DNA of 43,196 bases from DASUFZ01 sp035541475 (GCA_035541475.1 DATKND010000032.1:1-43196), one strand, 5' to 3'. Shown: positions 8,854 through 17,497, numbered from the stretch's first letter. Notes: generated from the letters alone by a model not told the origin. Translations and numbers: made by a program.

Positions 8854-9986
8854 GTGCCCTGTCCGATGAGCGACCCCTCCGCGGGCGTCGCGCCCGCTCG
8901 CTCGACCAGGGGCTCCGTCGAGATCTCGACGTGCATGCCCTCGGCGACCTTGTGCGTGCCGGCCGACACCACGCGCGTGCCGGGACGCAGGCCCTGCAGA
9001 ACTTCGACGATGCCGCGCTCGCGCACGCCGATCTCGATCGGCTGGCGCGCGACGCGGTCGTCCTCGTCTACCTTCCAGACGTAGGCGCCCTGGTCGTCCT
9101 GCGCGACGGCGGACTCCGGCACGACCATCGCCTGCTCGACGCGGCGCACCACGAGGTCGACGTTCGCGAAGAGCCCCGGCGCGAGGCGGTGATCCTGGTT
9201 GTCGATCCAGGCCTTCACGAAGATGCGTCGGTTGCGCGGGTCGAGCGTCGGCGCGACGTAGAAGACCTCGCCCGGAAACTTCTCGCCCGGATACGGGCGC
9301 ACCCACGCGTCGACGCGCATGCCCGGGCGCGCGTGCGGCAGGCCCTCGTCGCTGATGCCGAAGGTGACCTGGAGGCGGTCGACGGCGTCGAGGCGCACGA
9401 GCGGCGTCTTCTTCTCGACGCGCGAGCCGATGTCGACGCGGCGCTCGCCGACGACGCCGCGGAACGGCGCGCGGATCTGTGTGCGATCGAGCGCGAGGCG
9501 CGCGATCTCGACGCGCGCCTGCGCGATCTCGTACTCCGCCTTCGCGACGTCGCGCTGCTCGGTCGACGAGGCGGAGCGCGAGAGCAGCTGCTCGGAGCGG
9601 TCCCAGCGCTCGTGCGCGAGGTTGCGGTTGGCCTCGGCCTCGCGCAGCAGCGCCTCCTGCTCGCGGCTCCGCAGGTGGAAGAGCACGGCGCCCTGCTCCA
9701 CGTGCTGGCCTTGCTCGAAGTCGATCGTCTCGATGACGCCGTCGATCTCCGGCTGGATCACGACCGAGTGCTCGGCGTCGAGCTGACCGCTGAACACGGC
9801 GGTGTCGACGAAGGGCGCCGGGTCGATGCGCATCACCTCGACGCGCACGGGCTTCTGCGCCGGCTCCGACGCGTCGCCGCTGTTGCCACAGCCGGCCGCG
9901 AGCCCGACGGCGGGAAGCAGCGCGGCGCGCGCGATCCACAAGCGCCACGGCCCCGCAAGCCGTCGAAGGTGGGGGGGATTTCGCAC
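8850..9986 (-). CDS. RND efflux periplasmic adaptor (membrane fusion protein), lipoprotein
   Basis: The 378-residue protein starts with a signal peptide ending in a lipobox (GLAAGC, lipid-modified Cys33). A biotinyl-lipoyl half (QPEIDGVIETIDFEQGQHV), a coiled-coil hairpin (about 105-165), the second lipoyl half (RAPFRGVVGERRVDIGSRV) and beta-barrel/membrane-proximal domains follow. It links the pump to an outer-membrane channel. The GTG start has no Shine-Dalgarno sequence, but TACGCT lies 8 nt upstream, so the message may be leaderless. It is the first gene of an adaptor-pump-uppP operon. Confidence 0.94.
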   Translation of the reverse strand: MRNPPHLRRLAGPWRLWIARAALLPAVGLAAGCGNSGDASEPAQKPVRVEVMRIDPAPFVDTAVFSGQLDAEHSVVIQPEIDGVIETIDFEQGQHVEQGAVLFHLRSREQEALLREAEANRNLAHERWDRSEQLLSRSASSTEQRDVAKAEYEIAQARVEIARLALDRTQIRAPFRGVVGERRVDIGSRVEKKTPLVRLDAVDRLQVTFGISDEGLPHARPGMRVDAWVRPYPGEKFPGEVFYVAPTLDPRNRRIFVKAWIDNQDHRLAPGLFANVDLVVRRVEQAMVVPESAVAQDDQGAYVWKVDEDDRVARQPIEIGVRERGIVEVLQGLRPGTRVVSAGTHKVAEGMHVEISTEPLVERAGATPAEGSLIGQGT

Positions 9987-9994
9987 CGCGCGCG

Positions 9995-10000
9995 AGCGTA
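9995..10000 (-). promoter_or_regulatory. -10-like box TACGCT, 8 nt before the RND adaptor start
   Basis: The hexamer fits TANNNT and ends 8 nt before the GTG at 9986, placing the expected transcription start at or next to the start codon. No ribosome-binding site is visible. The same geometry is seen at several other genes in the window. Confidence 0.4.
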
Positions 10001-10109
10001 CCGGACGCTCTCGTGCCGCACACTTCCCGCGCGCGCCATTCGCGCGCGCAGCACGCGGAGCCGCGAGCGCGATCTGCTAAGAAACGGGCGCACCGCGACC
10101 GGAGCCGCC

Positions 10110-10724
10110 TTGCACGTCGCCTGTCTCGACCTCGAAGGAGTGCTCGTCCCCGAGATCTGGATCAATGTCGCGGAGCGCACCGGCATCGAGGCGCTGCGCA
10201 TCACGACGCGCGACGAGCCGGACTACGACAAGCTGATGCGGTACCGCCTGGGCATGCTCGCGAAGCACGGCCTGCGACTCGCCGACATCCAGAAGGTGAT
10301 CGCGACGATGGCGCCGCTTCCGGGCGCCGGCGAGTTCCTGGCCTGGCTGCGCGAGCGCGCGCCCGTCCTGATCCTCTCCGACACGTTCTACGAGTTCGCG
10401 GCGCCGCTGATGCGCCAGCTCGGCCAGCCGACGCTCTTCTGCCACCGGCTCGGCGTCGACGCCGAGGACCGCGTCGTCGACTACCACATCCGCCTGCCGG
10501 ATCAGAAGCGCCGCACCGTCGAGGCGCTCCACCAGCTCGCGTTCCGCGTGATCGCGGCTGGCGATTCCTACAACGACACCGCGATGCTCGGCGCCGCGGA
10601 TTTCGGCATCCTGTTCCGGCCGCCGGACAACGTGATCGCCGAGTTCCCGCAGTTTCACGTGACGCGAAGCTACGATGAGCTGCGGCGAGCCTTCGAAGAA
10701 GGAGAGCGACGATGTCGTTCGTGA
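10110..10724 (+). CDS. thrH: Phosphoserine phosphatase / homoserine phosphotransferase ThrH
   Basis: The 204-residue HAD-superfamily protein matches Pseudomonas ThrH almost motif by motif: CLDLEGVLVPEIWI at the N-terminus (nucleophile Asp in DLEG), ILSDTFYEFAAPLMRQLG (motif II), and VIAAGDSYNDTAML (motif IV). ThrH hydrolyses phosphoserine and can pass the phosphate to homoserine, linking serine and threonine synthesis in the cytoplasm. The start is a TTG, supported by CGGAG about 5 nt upstream and by the exact family N-terminus. The 3' end overlaps the next gene by 13 bp. Confidence 0.93.
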   Translation: MHVACLDLEGVLVPEIWINVAERTGIEALRITTRDEPDYDKLMRYRLGMLAKHGLRLADIQKVIATMAPLPGAGEFLAWLRERAPVLILSDTFYEFAAPLMRQLGQPTLFCHRLGVDAEDRVVDYHIRLPDQKRRTVEALHQLAFRVIAAGDSYNDTAMLGAADFGILFRPPDNVIAEFPQFHVTRSYDELRRAFEEGERRCRS

Positions 10725-11203
10725 GATATGCCGCCCTCGCAGTGGCGTGCGCGGCTCTCTTCGCCTGCGGATCCGGCCCCGAGAAGAATCAGGCGCCGAC
10801 CGCGGCGCCGGCTCCTCCTGCCCCCGCCGCGCCCGCGCCGAGTGCCGCGGCGCCGGCTGCGAACTCCGCCGCGAGCGTGCCCGTGTCGCTCGGCTCGGGC
10901 GATCCGGCGAAGGGCGCACCGCAGTACGCGGCCCTCTGCGCGAGCTGCCACGGTCCGAAGGGCTGCGGCGACGGTCCACTGTCGGCGACGCTCAACCCGA
11001 AGCCCGCGAAGCACTGCGACGGCAACCTGATGAACCCGCTGACCGACGCGTTCCTCTTCAAGGTGATCAAGCAAGGCGGCCCGTCCGTCGGGAAGTCGCC
11101 GCTGATGGCGCCCTGGGGCGGCACGCTCTCGGACGCGCAGATCGTCGACGTCGTCGCCTACGTGCGCACGCTCGCGGATCCGCCATACAAGCCGCAGGGT
11201 TGA
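10712..11203 (+). CDS. c-type cytochrome lipoprotein
   Basis: The 163-residue protein has a short signal peptide with a lipobox (ALFAC, Cys19). A Pro/Ala-rich linker (about 28-55) leads to one cytochrome c domain with the haem motif C76-ASC-H80 and a likely axial methionine, M132 (SPLMAPWGG). It should be a membrane-tethered periplasmic electron carrier. A strong AAGGAGAG precedes the ATG. The reading frame starts inside the last codons of thrH, so translation is probably coupled although the functions look unrelated. The stop codon is one base from the convergent PhyH gene. Confidence 0.9.
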   Translation: MSFVRYAALAVACAALFACGSGPEKNQAPTAAPAPPAPAAPAPSAAAPAANSAASVPVSLGSGDPAKGAPQYAALCASCHGPKGCGDGPLSATLNPKPAKHCDGNLMNPLTDAFLFKVIKQGGPSVGKSPLMAPWGGTLSDAQIVDVVAYVRTLADPPYKPQG

Positions 11204-11204
11204 C

Positions 11205-11990
11205 TCAGGCCGCCGCGATCTCGCGTTTCGCATCGACCTTGAACATGCGGTGCCCGCCCGGTTGATAGGTCAACACGATCGCGCGGCGAAGCGAGTCGGA
11301 GTGGTTCGGCTCGGAGCCGTGCACCGTATGCGGGCTGAAGAAGACGGCGCTGCCGGCGGGCACGACCGCCGGCACCTGATCCGACTCGTCGAAGCTGCGC
11401 GGATCGGTGAAGAGCGGGCCGAGCACGCCTTCGCCCTGCCGACCGGGCAGGAGGCCGCGACGGTGGCTGCCGCGGATCACGCGGAAGCAGCCGTTGTGGA
11501 GCCCCGCGTCGTCGAGCGAGATCATCACATTCGGGAGCTGGTCGAGGTGCGCGCAGAAGTGCGCCCAGTACGGAGAGTCCTGGTGCCACAGGAAGCGCGA
11601 GCCCTCGCGCGGGCGCTTGCAATTCAGCTTGTCGGTGAAGAGCGCGATGCGCTTCTCGCCGATCAGATCGCGCATCGGCTCGGACAAGCGCGCGTCGTCG
11701 ATCAGCGCGTCGAAGCGCGGGTCGAGGTGATGGAACGGCTCGATCACGCGGATCGTCTCGGAGCCGGGCTCGTGCTCGAACTGGATCGTGGATCCGCCGG
11801 CCTCGCAGTAGCGGTTGCCATCCACCTGGTACGACTCGCAGCCACGCCGCACCGACGCGAGCGCCTGCGCGACCACCTGCTCGGCGGCGCGCCGAAGCTC
11901 CCCGAGCTCGCTCGCGCCGAAGATCGACTCGCGCGCGAAGAAGCCGTCTTCGCGCCAGGCGCGGCGCTCCGACTCGGTGAGGCGCAGCAT
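11205..11990 (-). CDS. Phytanoyl-CoA dioxygenase (PhyH) family Fe(II)/2-oxoglutarate enzyme
   Basis: The protein has about 261 residues and the facial triad of the family: H136-Q-D138 in FLWHQDSPYW, the distal histidine in HTVHGSEPN (H224), and the 2-oxoglutarate-binding arginine in SLRRAIVLTYQ (R236). Members hydroxylate diverse small molecules, including phytanoyl-CoA; the substrate here is unknown. The ATG is chosen because MLRLTESERRAWREDGFF is the family's normal N-terminus and AGGAGAG lies 12-15 nt upstream; a GTG at 12029 is an alternative. It is divergent from the desaturase gene. Confidence 0.88.
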   Translation of the reverse strand: MLRLTESERRAWREDGFFARESIFGASELGELRRAAEQVVAQALASVRRGCESYQVDGNRYCEAGGSTIQFEHEPGSETIRVIEPFHHLDPRFDALIDDARLSEPMRDLIGEKRIALFTDKLNCKRPREGSRFLWHQDSPYWAHFCAHLDQLPNVMISLDDAGLHNGCFRVIRGSHRRGLLPGRQGEGVLGPLFTDPRSFDESDQVPAVVPAGSAVFFSPHTVHGSEPNHSDSLRRAIVLTYQPGGHRMFKVDAKREIAAA

Positions 11991-12119
11991 GAAATCCCGG
12001 CTCTCCTGCGCGGCGGGCGCCGTGGGCACGCAGTGTAAGGGCCGTCGCGGCGCAGCGCGCGGCCTGCGCTCCGCACCTGCGCATCGGCTTTTACGGAAGT
12101 TTCACAGCCCCGGCGCTGC

Positions 12120-12134
12120 GCCACTCCGAACGTC
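12120..12134. repeat. 15-bp intergenic sequence shared with 42452-42466 (copy 1)
   Basis: GCCACTCCGAACGTC occurs here, 40 bp upstream of the desaturase start, and again exactly in the intergenic region between the zinc-ribbon gene and the DAHP synthase gene. A 15-mer match somewhere in 43 kb is not rare by chance, but both copies being intergenic and same-strand is suggestive. Confidence 0.3.
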
Positions 12135-12173
12135 CATTTAGGTTCCGCCCGCCTTCCCCCTGGAGGACCCGAA

Positions 12174-13085
12174 TTGGCGCAGTCGCAGCCCGTGATCTCC
12201 GAAGTCGAGGCGGCTCCGCGGGAGCCCGCGCGCGGGCGCGGGCTCAGCGCGGTGGAGGGCTGGTGGGCGCGGCACGAGATCGTGCCGCTCTCGATCTACT
12301 GGGGATTGCACGCGGCCTGCCTGCTCGCGCTCGTGACGGGCGTCACCACGCGCGACCTCGTGCTCCTCGCCACGACGTTCTTCGTCCGCATGTTCGGCAT
12401 CACAGGCGGCTATCACCGCTACTTCGCGCACAAGACCTACCGGACGAGCCGCGCCTTCCAGTTCGCGCTCGCGTTCCTCGGCTGCTCGGCCACGCAGAAG
12501 GGGCCGCTCTGGTGGGCGGGTCACCACCGCGGCCACCACAAGTACGCCGACCGACCGGGCGACACGCACTCGCCGCGCGAGGGCTTCTACTACGCGCACC
12601 AGGGCTGGATCTTCGACCGACGCTGGGATGCGACGCCTCTCGACCGCATCGGCGACTTCGCCGCCTACCCCGAGCTCGCCTGGCTGAACCGCTACCACGT
12701 GGTGCCACCCGCGCTGATGGCGCTCGGCTGCTACTTGCTCGGCGGCTTCTCGGGGTTGATCTGGGGCTTCGTGATCTCGACGGTCGCGCTCTGGCACACG
12801 ACCTACTGCGTGAACTCGGTGTGTCACGTGTGGGGTCGCCGTCGCTACCCGACTCCCGACACCAGCCGCAACAACTGGCTGATGGCGCTGCTCACCCTCG
12901 GCGAGGGCTGGCACAACAACCACCATCACTTCTGCGCGTCGACGCGCCAGGGCTTCCGCTGGTGGGAGATCGACGTGACCTATTACGCGCTGCGCGCGCT
13001 CCAGGCGATCGGCCTCGTGTGGGAGATCCGCGAGCCGCCGCTCCACGTCCTCGAGCGCAGCATCGAGACGCGCGAGGCGGCGTAG
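12174..13085 (+). CDS. Acyl-CoA/fatty-acid desaturase (delta-9 type, membrane di-iron)
   Basis: The 303-residue integral membrane protein has the three histidine boxes of stearoyl-CoA-type desaturases: HRYFAH (81-86), HHRGHH (117-122) and HNNHHH (247-252). An additional conserved histidine lies in VNSVCHVWG. Two paired hydrophobic regions separate the boxes. It introduces a cis double bond into membrane acyl chains using oxygen and an electron donor. The start is a TTG with GGAGG exactly 7 nt upstream. The stop codon abuts the convergent small gene with no space. A 15-bp sequence 40 bp upstream recurs near 42452. Confidence 0.94.
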   Translation: MAQSQPVISEVEAAPREPARGRGLSAVEGWWARHEIVPLSIYWGLHAACLLALVTGVTTRDLVLLATTFFVRMFGITGGYHRYFAHKTYRTSRAFQFALAFLGCSATQKGPLWWAGHHRGHHKYADRPGDTHSPREGFYYAHQGWIFDRRWDATPLDRIGDFAAYPELAWLNRYHVVPPALMALGCYLLGGFSGLIWGFVISTVALWHTTYCVNSVCHVWGRRRYPTPDTSRNNWLMALLTLGEGWHNNHHHFCASTRQGFRWWEIDVTYYALRALQAIGLVWEIREPPLHVLERSIETREAA

Positions 13086-13532
13086 TCAGAACGCGTTCAG
13101 ACCGAGCTTCCGCCGCGCCGTCGACGCCGCGAGCTCGCGCCAGATCACGGCCTCCACGCGCCGCGCCTCGGCGGAGTCCTGCTCCTCGACGTGCGCATGC
13201 AGCTCGATCAGCAGGTCGCGAAGCGCGGCGTTGCGCGCCTCGAGCGCCGAGATACGCAGATCGGCGTCGTCCTCCGCGCCCGCGCGCGCGAGCCGCTCGC
13301 GCAGCGACGCCTCCTCGATCCCCGGCGCCGCGCCCGCGAAGAGCGCTCGGAGCGCGCGATTCTCCTCGACGCGGCGCGACGCGATCCGGTCGAGCTCCTC
13401 GCGGATGCAGGTAAGCAGAATCGCGCTGGCGAACACGCTCGACTGCCGGTAGGACGGCGCCACGTGCGGCGCGACGTCGAGCATCAGCGCCGTCGCGCAC
13501 ACCTCGAGCACGCGAGAGACCTCCGGCTTCAC
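13086..13532 (-). CDS. Small protein of unknown function coupled to an APH-like kinase
   Basis: The 148-residue soluble protein is rich in Ala, Arg, Leu and Glu and is predicted largely helical (SLRERLARAGAEDDADLRIS, then an ALEARNAALRDLLIELHAHV segment of coiled-coil character). I do not recognise a domain. The GTG start overlaps the stop codon of the phosphotransferase-family gene by four bases (GTGA). Such tight coupling suggests it works with that protein, perhaps as a partner. Small proteins of this type sit next to APH/acyl-CoA-dehydrogenase genes in other bacteria, which is from memory and not shown by this sequence. Confidence 0.75.
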   Translation of the reverse strand: MKPEVSRVLEVCATALMLDVAPHVAPSYRQSSVFASAILLTCIREELDRIASRRVEENRALRALFAGAAPGIEEASLRERLARAGAEDDADLRISALEARNAALRDLLIELHAHVEEQDSAEARRVEAVIWRELAASTARRKLGLNAF

Positions 13533-14569
13533 GCGAGCTGCCCCATCAGCTCGAGCGCCGCGCGGTCCTGCGCGTTCATCTGCATCCAGGCGGCGAGCGC
13601 GAGCACCGGGTCCTGGTTCTTCCCGGACTCGTACTCGCGCGCGCTCGACACCCAGATCCCCTGCCCCTTCACGCAGGAGAAGAGCTCCCACCAGTGCAGC
13701 GCCCGCGCGTCGGCGCGAAGGCCGCTCGACTCCTCCCAGATCCGCACCGCGCGCTCCTTCGGCAGCAGCGCGCCGCGCCGCTCGTCGCGCGCCCAGCACC
13801 AGATGCGATTGAGGCTCCAGGCGAGGTCCTCGAGCGGATCGCCGAGGTGCGCCATCTCCCAGTCGAGGATCGCGCGGATGCGGCCCTCGGTGTCGAAGAG
13901 GAAGTTTCCGGTGCGGTAGTCGGCGTGCACGACCGCGATGCGCTGCGCCGGCGGCGGTGGATTGCGGCGCAGCCAGCGGATCGCGGCGCGGATGATCGGC
14001 TGCGGGCACACCTCGTCCGCGTCGAGCACGCCTTCCCAGTGGTCGAGCTCGCGCCGCCATGCGGTGTCGGGAGAGACCCGCTCCATGGCCTCGATGAGGC
14101 CGAGCGCCTCGGGATCGGCCTTCGCGATCTCGCCGAGGATCGTCCACTTCTGCACGCCGAGCTTCTCGCAGTGCTCGGCGTAGGGCGGCGCGAGCAGCAT
14201 CTGCGGACGCGACTCGAGCCCCGCGAGTTCCTCCATCACGAAGAAGGGCTGCTCCAGCCAGCGCGGATCCTCTTCGAGCCAGAGCGCCTCGGGCACCGGA
14301 ACGGCGCTGCGGTGGAACGCGCGGTAGGCGAGGAACTCGATGCGGCGATCGGTCTCGATCAGGCTGCCGATCGGGTCGCGGCGCAGGATCAGCCGTCGCT
14401 CCTCGGCGCGCCCGCCCGCGTCGCGGTAGCAGAGGCGCAGTCGCCAGGTCTCGCGCGACGCCCCGCCGAAGATCCGCTCGAGATCCTCGACGCGGATCTC
14501 GGAGGCGCCGGGCATGCGCTCGCGCGCGTAGTCGGCGAAGCGCGCGGCCAGGTCGCTCACGCCGCGCAT
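13529..14569 (-). CDS. Phosphotransferase-family protein (APH/choline-kinase fold, ACAD10/11-like)
   Basis: The 346-residue protein has the aminoglycoside-phosphotransferase fold: a catalytic loop V214-HADYRTGNFLF (H215, D217, N222) and the metal-binding D236-WEMAHLGDP. The N-terminal nucleotide-binding lobe spans about 30-115. This branch resembles the kinase domain of ACAD10/11, which phosphorylates hydroxyacyl-CoA in fatty-acid breakdown, rather than drug-resistance enzymes. The ATG at 14569 has no Shine-Dalgarno sequence; a GTG at 14560 with CAGAAT 7 nt upstream is an alternative start. It overlaps the downstream small gene by four bases. Confidence 0.88.
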   Translation of the reverse strand: MRGVSDLAARFADYARERMPGASEIRVEDLERIFGGASRETWRLRLCYRDAGGRAEERRLILRRDPIGSLIETDRRIEFLAYRAFHRSAVPVPEALWLEEDPRWLEQPFFVMEELAGLESRPQMLLAPPYAEHCEKLGVQKWTILGEIAKADPEALGLIEAMERVSPDTAWRRELDHWEGVLDADEVCPQPIIRAAIRWLRRNPPPPAQRIAVVHADYRTGNFLFDTEGRIRAILDWEMAHLGDPLEDLAWSLNRIWCWARDERRGALLPKERAVRIWEESSGLRADARALHWWELFSCVKGQGIWVSSAREYESGKNQDPVLALAAWMQMNAQDRAALELMGQLA

Positions 14570-14595
14570 TCTGACACAGGCGCGCGGACGCCGGG

Positions 14596-14601
14596 TATGC
14601 T
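14596..14601 (+). promoter_or_regulatory. -10-like box TATGCT, 6 nt before the PPM phosphatase start
   Basis: TATGCT ends exactly 6 nt before the GTG at 14608, so transcription would start on the start codon. No ribosome-binding site is present. This matches the imuA and dnaE2 promoter geometry. Confidence 0.45.
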
Positions 14602-14607
14602 CCGCGC

Positions 14608-15438
14608 GTGCCGACTCCCGTGCGCAGCGCGCTCCTGCGCGGACCCGAGCACGCGGTTCTCGGCGGGATCGCGGCCATCGCCGAGGACGCGCTCGCGATC
14701 GCGCTCTCGCAGGGCGGCGCGGCCAAGCGCTACCCCCACCGCGAGCCGAACGAGGACTTCGCGGGCTTCGCGTGGTCGGAGTGGGGCGCGGTGCTCGCGG
14801 TCGCGGACGGCCATCAGGGCGCCGATGCGGCGGCCGTCGCGCTCGAGCGCGCGATCGCGCACGCGCCGCGCTGGCTCGAGCGCGCGCCGATCGCGCTCGA
14901 CGCCCGCTTCGGCGCCGAGGCCGACGCGCTCGTGCGCGACATCCATCAGCAGATCGTCTCGCAGCTCGCGCAGACGGGCTCGCGCACGACGCTCGCGCTC
15001 GCGCTCGCGCGACCGCGCGAGGGCTGGCTCGGGCTCGTCTCCGTCGGTGATAGCCTGCTCTTCACGCACGGACCGGCCGGCACGCGCTGGATCCGCGGCG
15101 CCGAGCACGCGAATGCGACGTTCCTCGGCACGGCGCGCCTCGAGGCGGACGATCTCGTCAAGGCGACGTTCGTGGACGTGCGCCCGCTGCGCCTGGAGCG
15201 CGCCGTCGTGCTCGCGACCGACGGCTTCTCGCAGCCGGGCATCGGCGTCGCCGACCCGGAGAAGGCGATCGCGCAGGCCGCGCAGGAGGCCACGCGCGCC
15301 GGCGCGGAGCGCGCGTCGCTCGTGTTCGCCCGCGCGATCGTCGAGCGCGCGCTCGATTCCCAGAAGGCGCGGCGCTCGGGCGACAACGTCGCCGCCGCGG
15401 TCCTCTGGCTCGAAGGCTGGAACCGCGAAGCTCGTTAG
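14608..15438 (+). CDS. PP2C-like (PPM-family) serine/threonine protein phosphatase
   Basis: The 276-residue cytoplasmic protein shows the PPM metal-site pattern: E49-D50 in EPNEDF, D67-GHQGADA, D148 in SVGDSLLF, D205-G in VLATDGFSQPG, and D259-N260 in RRSGDNVAA. These residues hold the Mn/Mg ions that hydrolyse phospho-Ser/Thr. The spacing is slightly looser than in typical PP2C enzymes, so it is a divergent member. No partner kinase of the Hanks type is encoded nearby; the adjacent divergent APH-like kinase is not known to modify proteins. The GTG start has a leaderless-type -10 box. Confidence 0.8.
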   Translation: MPTPVRSALLRGPEHAVLGGIAAIAEDALAIALSQGGAAKRYPHREPNEDFAGFAWSEWGAVLAVADGHQGADAAAVALERAIAHAPRWLERAPIALDARFGAEADALVRDIHQQIVSQLAQTGSRTTLALALARPREGWLGLVSVGDSLLFTHGPAGTRWIRGAEHANATFLGTARLEADDLVKATFVDVRPLRLERAVVLATDGFSQPGIGVADPEKAIAQAAQEATRAGAERASLVFARAIVERALDSQKARRSGDNVAAAVLWLEGWNREAR

Positions 15439-15446
15439 GCGAGACC

Positions 15447-16565
15447 TCACGCTCCGGGGAGCAGCGCCGCGACGCGCTCGCCGATCGCGAGCGCGGCCGT
15501 GAGCCCCGGCGATTCGATCCCGATCAGGTTCACGAAGCCGGGGAGCCCGGCCTTCGACTCCTCCTCCACGACGAAGTCGCGGAACCCGACGCCCGGGCCC
15601 GCGAGCTTCGGACGCACGCCGGCGTAGTCGGGCGCCAGCCACTCGGCGCGCACACCCGGCAGGTAGCGCGAGGCCGCCGCCGCGAACTGCGTCGCCTTCG
15701 CCGGATCGACGTCGTAGCGCGGGCGCGCGACGTACTCGGCGTCGGGGCCGAAGCGCATGCGGCCGCCGAGGTCGAGCGTGACGTGCACGCCGAGGCCCGG
15801 TCCGGCGGGAATCGGGTAGATCAGACGCGAGCAGCGGAGCGGCGCGCCCGGCGCCAGCGAGAAGTAGTCGCCCTTGCAGGGATGCAGGCGGTAGCCCCGA
15901 GCGTCGACGTCGATACCGGCGTGCTCGGCGATGCGGTCGGACTCGAGCCCGGCGGCGTTCACGATCGCCGCGCACTCGACCGACGAGCGCTCCCCGCCGG
16001 CGCCGCGCGTCGCGATCCGGTAGCCCTGCGACGTCCGCTCGATCGCCTCCACTTCCGTGTGGAGCACGATCGCCGCGCCGTGCGACTCGGCCTCGGCCTC
16101 GAGCGAGAGACACAGCGCGTGCGCGTCGACGATGCCGGTGGACGGCGACTCGAGCGCGGCGACCGCGCGCAGCGAAGGCTCGGCCGCGAGCGCCGCGCCC
16201 TCGAGCATCCGAAGTCCGGGCGCGCCGTTGCGCATGCCGCGCTCGCGCAGCGCCTCGAGCTGCGCGCGCTCCGCAGCGTCGACCGCGACGATCCACTTGC
16301 CGACGCGACGGTGGGGAATGCCGAGCTTCTCGCAGCGCGCGTAGAGGCGTTCGCGGCCCTCGACGCAGAGCTGCGCCTTCAGCGAGCCGGCGGCGTAGTA
16401 GATGCCCGAGTGGATCACCTCGCTGTTGCGCGCCGTGATCTCGCGCGCGAGCGCCTCGCGCCGCTCGATCAACAGCAGCGAGGCCCCGCCTCGCGCGAGC
16501 GAGGCCGCCGCGGCGAGACCCACCACGCCGCCGCCGATCACGACGACACTCGCGTCGTGACTCAG
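15447..16565 (-). CDS. lhgO: FAD-dependent L-2-hydroxyglutarate oxidase-like protein (DAO family), CTG start
   Basis: The protein has about 372 residues with an N-terminal dinucleotide-binding motif (VVVIGGGVVGLAAAASLA, residues 7-24), a DAO-family body containing ARNSEVIHSGIYYAAGSLKA, and a C-terminal FAD contact (VNLIGIESPGLTAAL). These match LhgO, which oxidises L-2-hydroxyglutarate to 2-oxoglutarate. No ATG, GTG or TTG lies at the natural N-terminus. A CTG that overlaps the upstream kinase TGA (CTGA) would give SHDASVVVIGGG, the expected length before the first beta strand, so a coupled CTG start is proposed. The GTG at 16541 would delete that strand. Confidence 0.85.
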   Translation of the reverse strand: MSHDASVVVIGGGVVGLAAAASLARGGASLLLIERREALAREITARNSEVIHSGIYYAAGSLKAQLCVEGRERLYARCEKLGIPHRRVGKWIVAVDAAERAQLEALRERGMRNGAPGLRMLEGAALAAEPSLRAVAALESPSTGIVDAHALCLSLEAEAESHGAAIVLHTEVEAIERTSQGYRIATRGAGGERSSVECAAIVNAAGLESDRIAEHAGIDVDARGYRLHPCKGDYFSLAPGAPLRCSRLIYPIPAGPGLGVHVTLDLGGRMRFGPDAEYVARPRYDVDPAKATQFAAAASRYLPGVRAEWLAPDYAGVRPKLAGPGVGFRDFVVEEESKAGLPGFVNLIGIESPGLTAALAIGERVAALLPGA

Positions 16566-17497
16566 AAGCCCTGCCCGAAGGCGCGCGCGTAGCGCGCGCG
16601 AAGCTCCGCGAGCCCGATCTCGAGCACCTGCGTGCCGCGCACCTCGACCTGGCAGGAGCCGAGCACGCTGCCCATGCGTCCCGACACTTCGAAGGGATGA
16701 CCGTTCGCGACGCCGTAGAGGAAGGCCGCGCGATAGGCGTCGCCGCAGCCGGTCGGGTCGACGACCTGGCTCGCCGGCACCGGCGAGACCGCGATCCTCC
16801 GGCCGCGGCTCCGGACCTCGGAGCCCTCGGGCCCGCGCGTGATCACGATCGCGCCGCAGCGCTTCTCGAGCTCGGACTCCGAGAGCCCCGTGTGCTGCTG
16901 CGTCAGCGCCCACTCGTAGTCGTTCACGAAGTAGCCGGCCGCGCCCTCGATCATCTCGACGAGCTCGTCGCGCGAGAGGATCGGCAGGCCGTGGCTCGGG
17001 TCGATCCAGGTCGGCACGCCGCGCGCCTTCAGCGCGCGCGCATGCTCGACCATCGCGCGGCGCGAGTTCGAGGAGACGATCGCGAGCTCGAGCTCGTCGC
17101 GGACGTCTTCGACGCGAGCCGCGTGCGCGCGCGCCATCGCGCCCTCGTAGAAGGCCCAGATCTGGCAGTCGTCGAGGTCGGTGGTGACGAAGCCCTGCGG
17201 CGTGCGCACGTCGTCGCAGACGGCGATGTGATCGCGGCGCACGCCACAGCGGTCGAGCCATTCTGCGTACGGGCCGAAGTCCGAGCCGACGGCCGCGAGC
17301 ACGATAGGCTCCGCGCCAAGCCACTTCAGGTGGTACGCGATGTTCGCCGCGACGCCGCCGAAGTGTGTCTTCAGGCTCGTGATGTTGAACGAGACGTTCA
17401 GCGCGTGGACCTTGTCCGGCAGGATGTGGTTCGCGAAGCGGTCGGGGAAGACCATGATGTGGTCGAGCGCGACCGAGCCGGACACGAGGATGCGCAT
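16562..17497 (-). CDS. PfkB-family carbohydrate/nucleoside kinase
   Basis: The 311-residue ribokinase-fold enzyme begins MRILVSGSVALDHIMVFPDR, has the substrate-side GGVAANIAYHLKWLGAE segment near 47-63, and ends with the anion-hole/catalytic motif D247-PTGCGDAYRAAFL, where D253 is the base. The subgroup is often annotated as adenosine kinase-like, but the sugar or nucleoside cannot be fixed from the sequence. The ATG is preceded by GGAGG at 5 nt, which rejects the longer open frame upstream. Its stop overlaps the CTG start of the lhgO-like gene. Confidence 0.92.
   Translation of the reverse strand: MRILVSGSVALDHIMVFPDRFANHILPDKVHALNVSFNITSLKTHFGGVAANIAYHLKWLGAEPIVLAAVGSDFGPYAEWLDRCGVRRDHIAVCDDVRTPQGFVTTDLDDCQIWAFYEGAMARAHAARVEDVRDELELAIVSSNSRRAMVEHARALKARGVPTWIDPSHGLPILSRDELVEMIEGAAGYFVNDYEWALTQQHTGLSESELEKRCGAIVITRGPEGSEVRSRGRRIAVSPVPASQVVDPTGCGDAYRAAFLYGVANGHPFEVSGRMGSVLGSCQVEVRGTQVLEIGLAELRARYARAFGQGF

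Noticed and set aside
6535..9084. Open frame of about 849 codons on the plus strand
   Set aside because: It is antisense to the RND pump and adaptor and has Arg/Asp/His-rich composition typical of the mirror frame of GC-rich coding sequence; no family motif.
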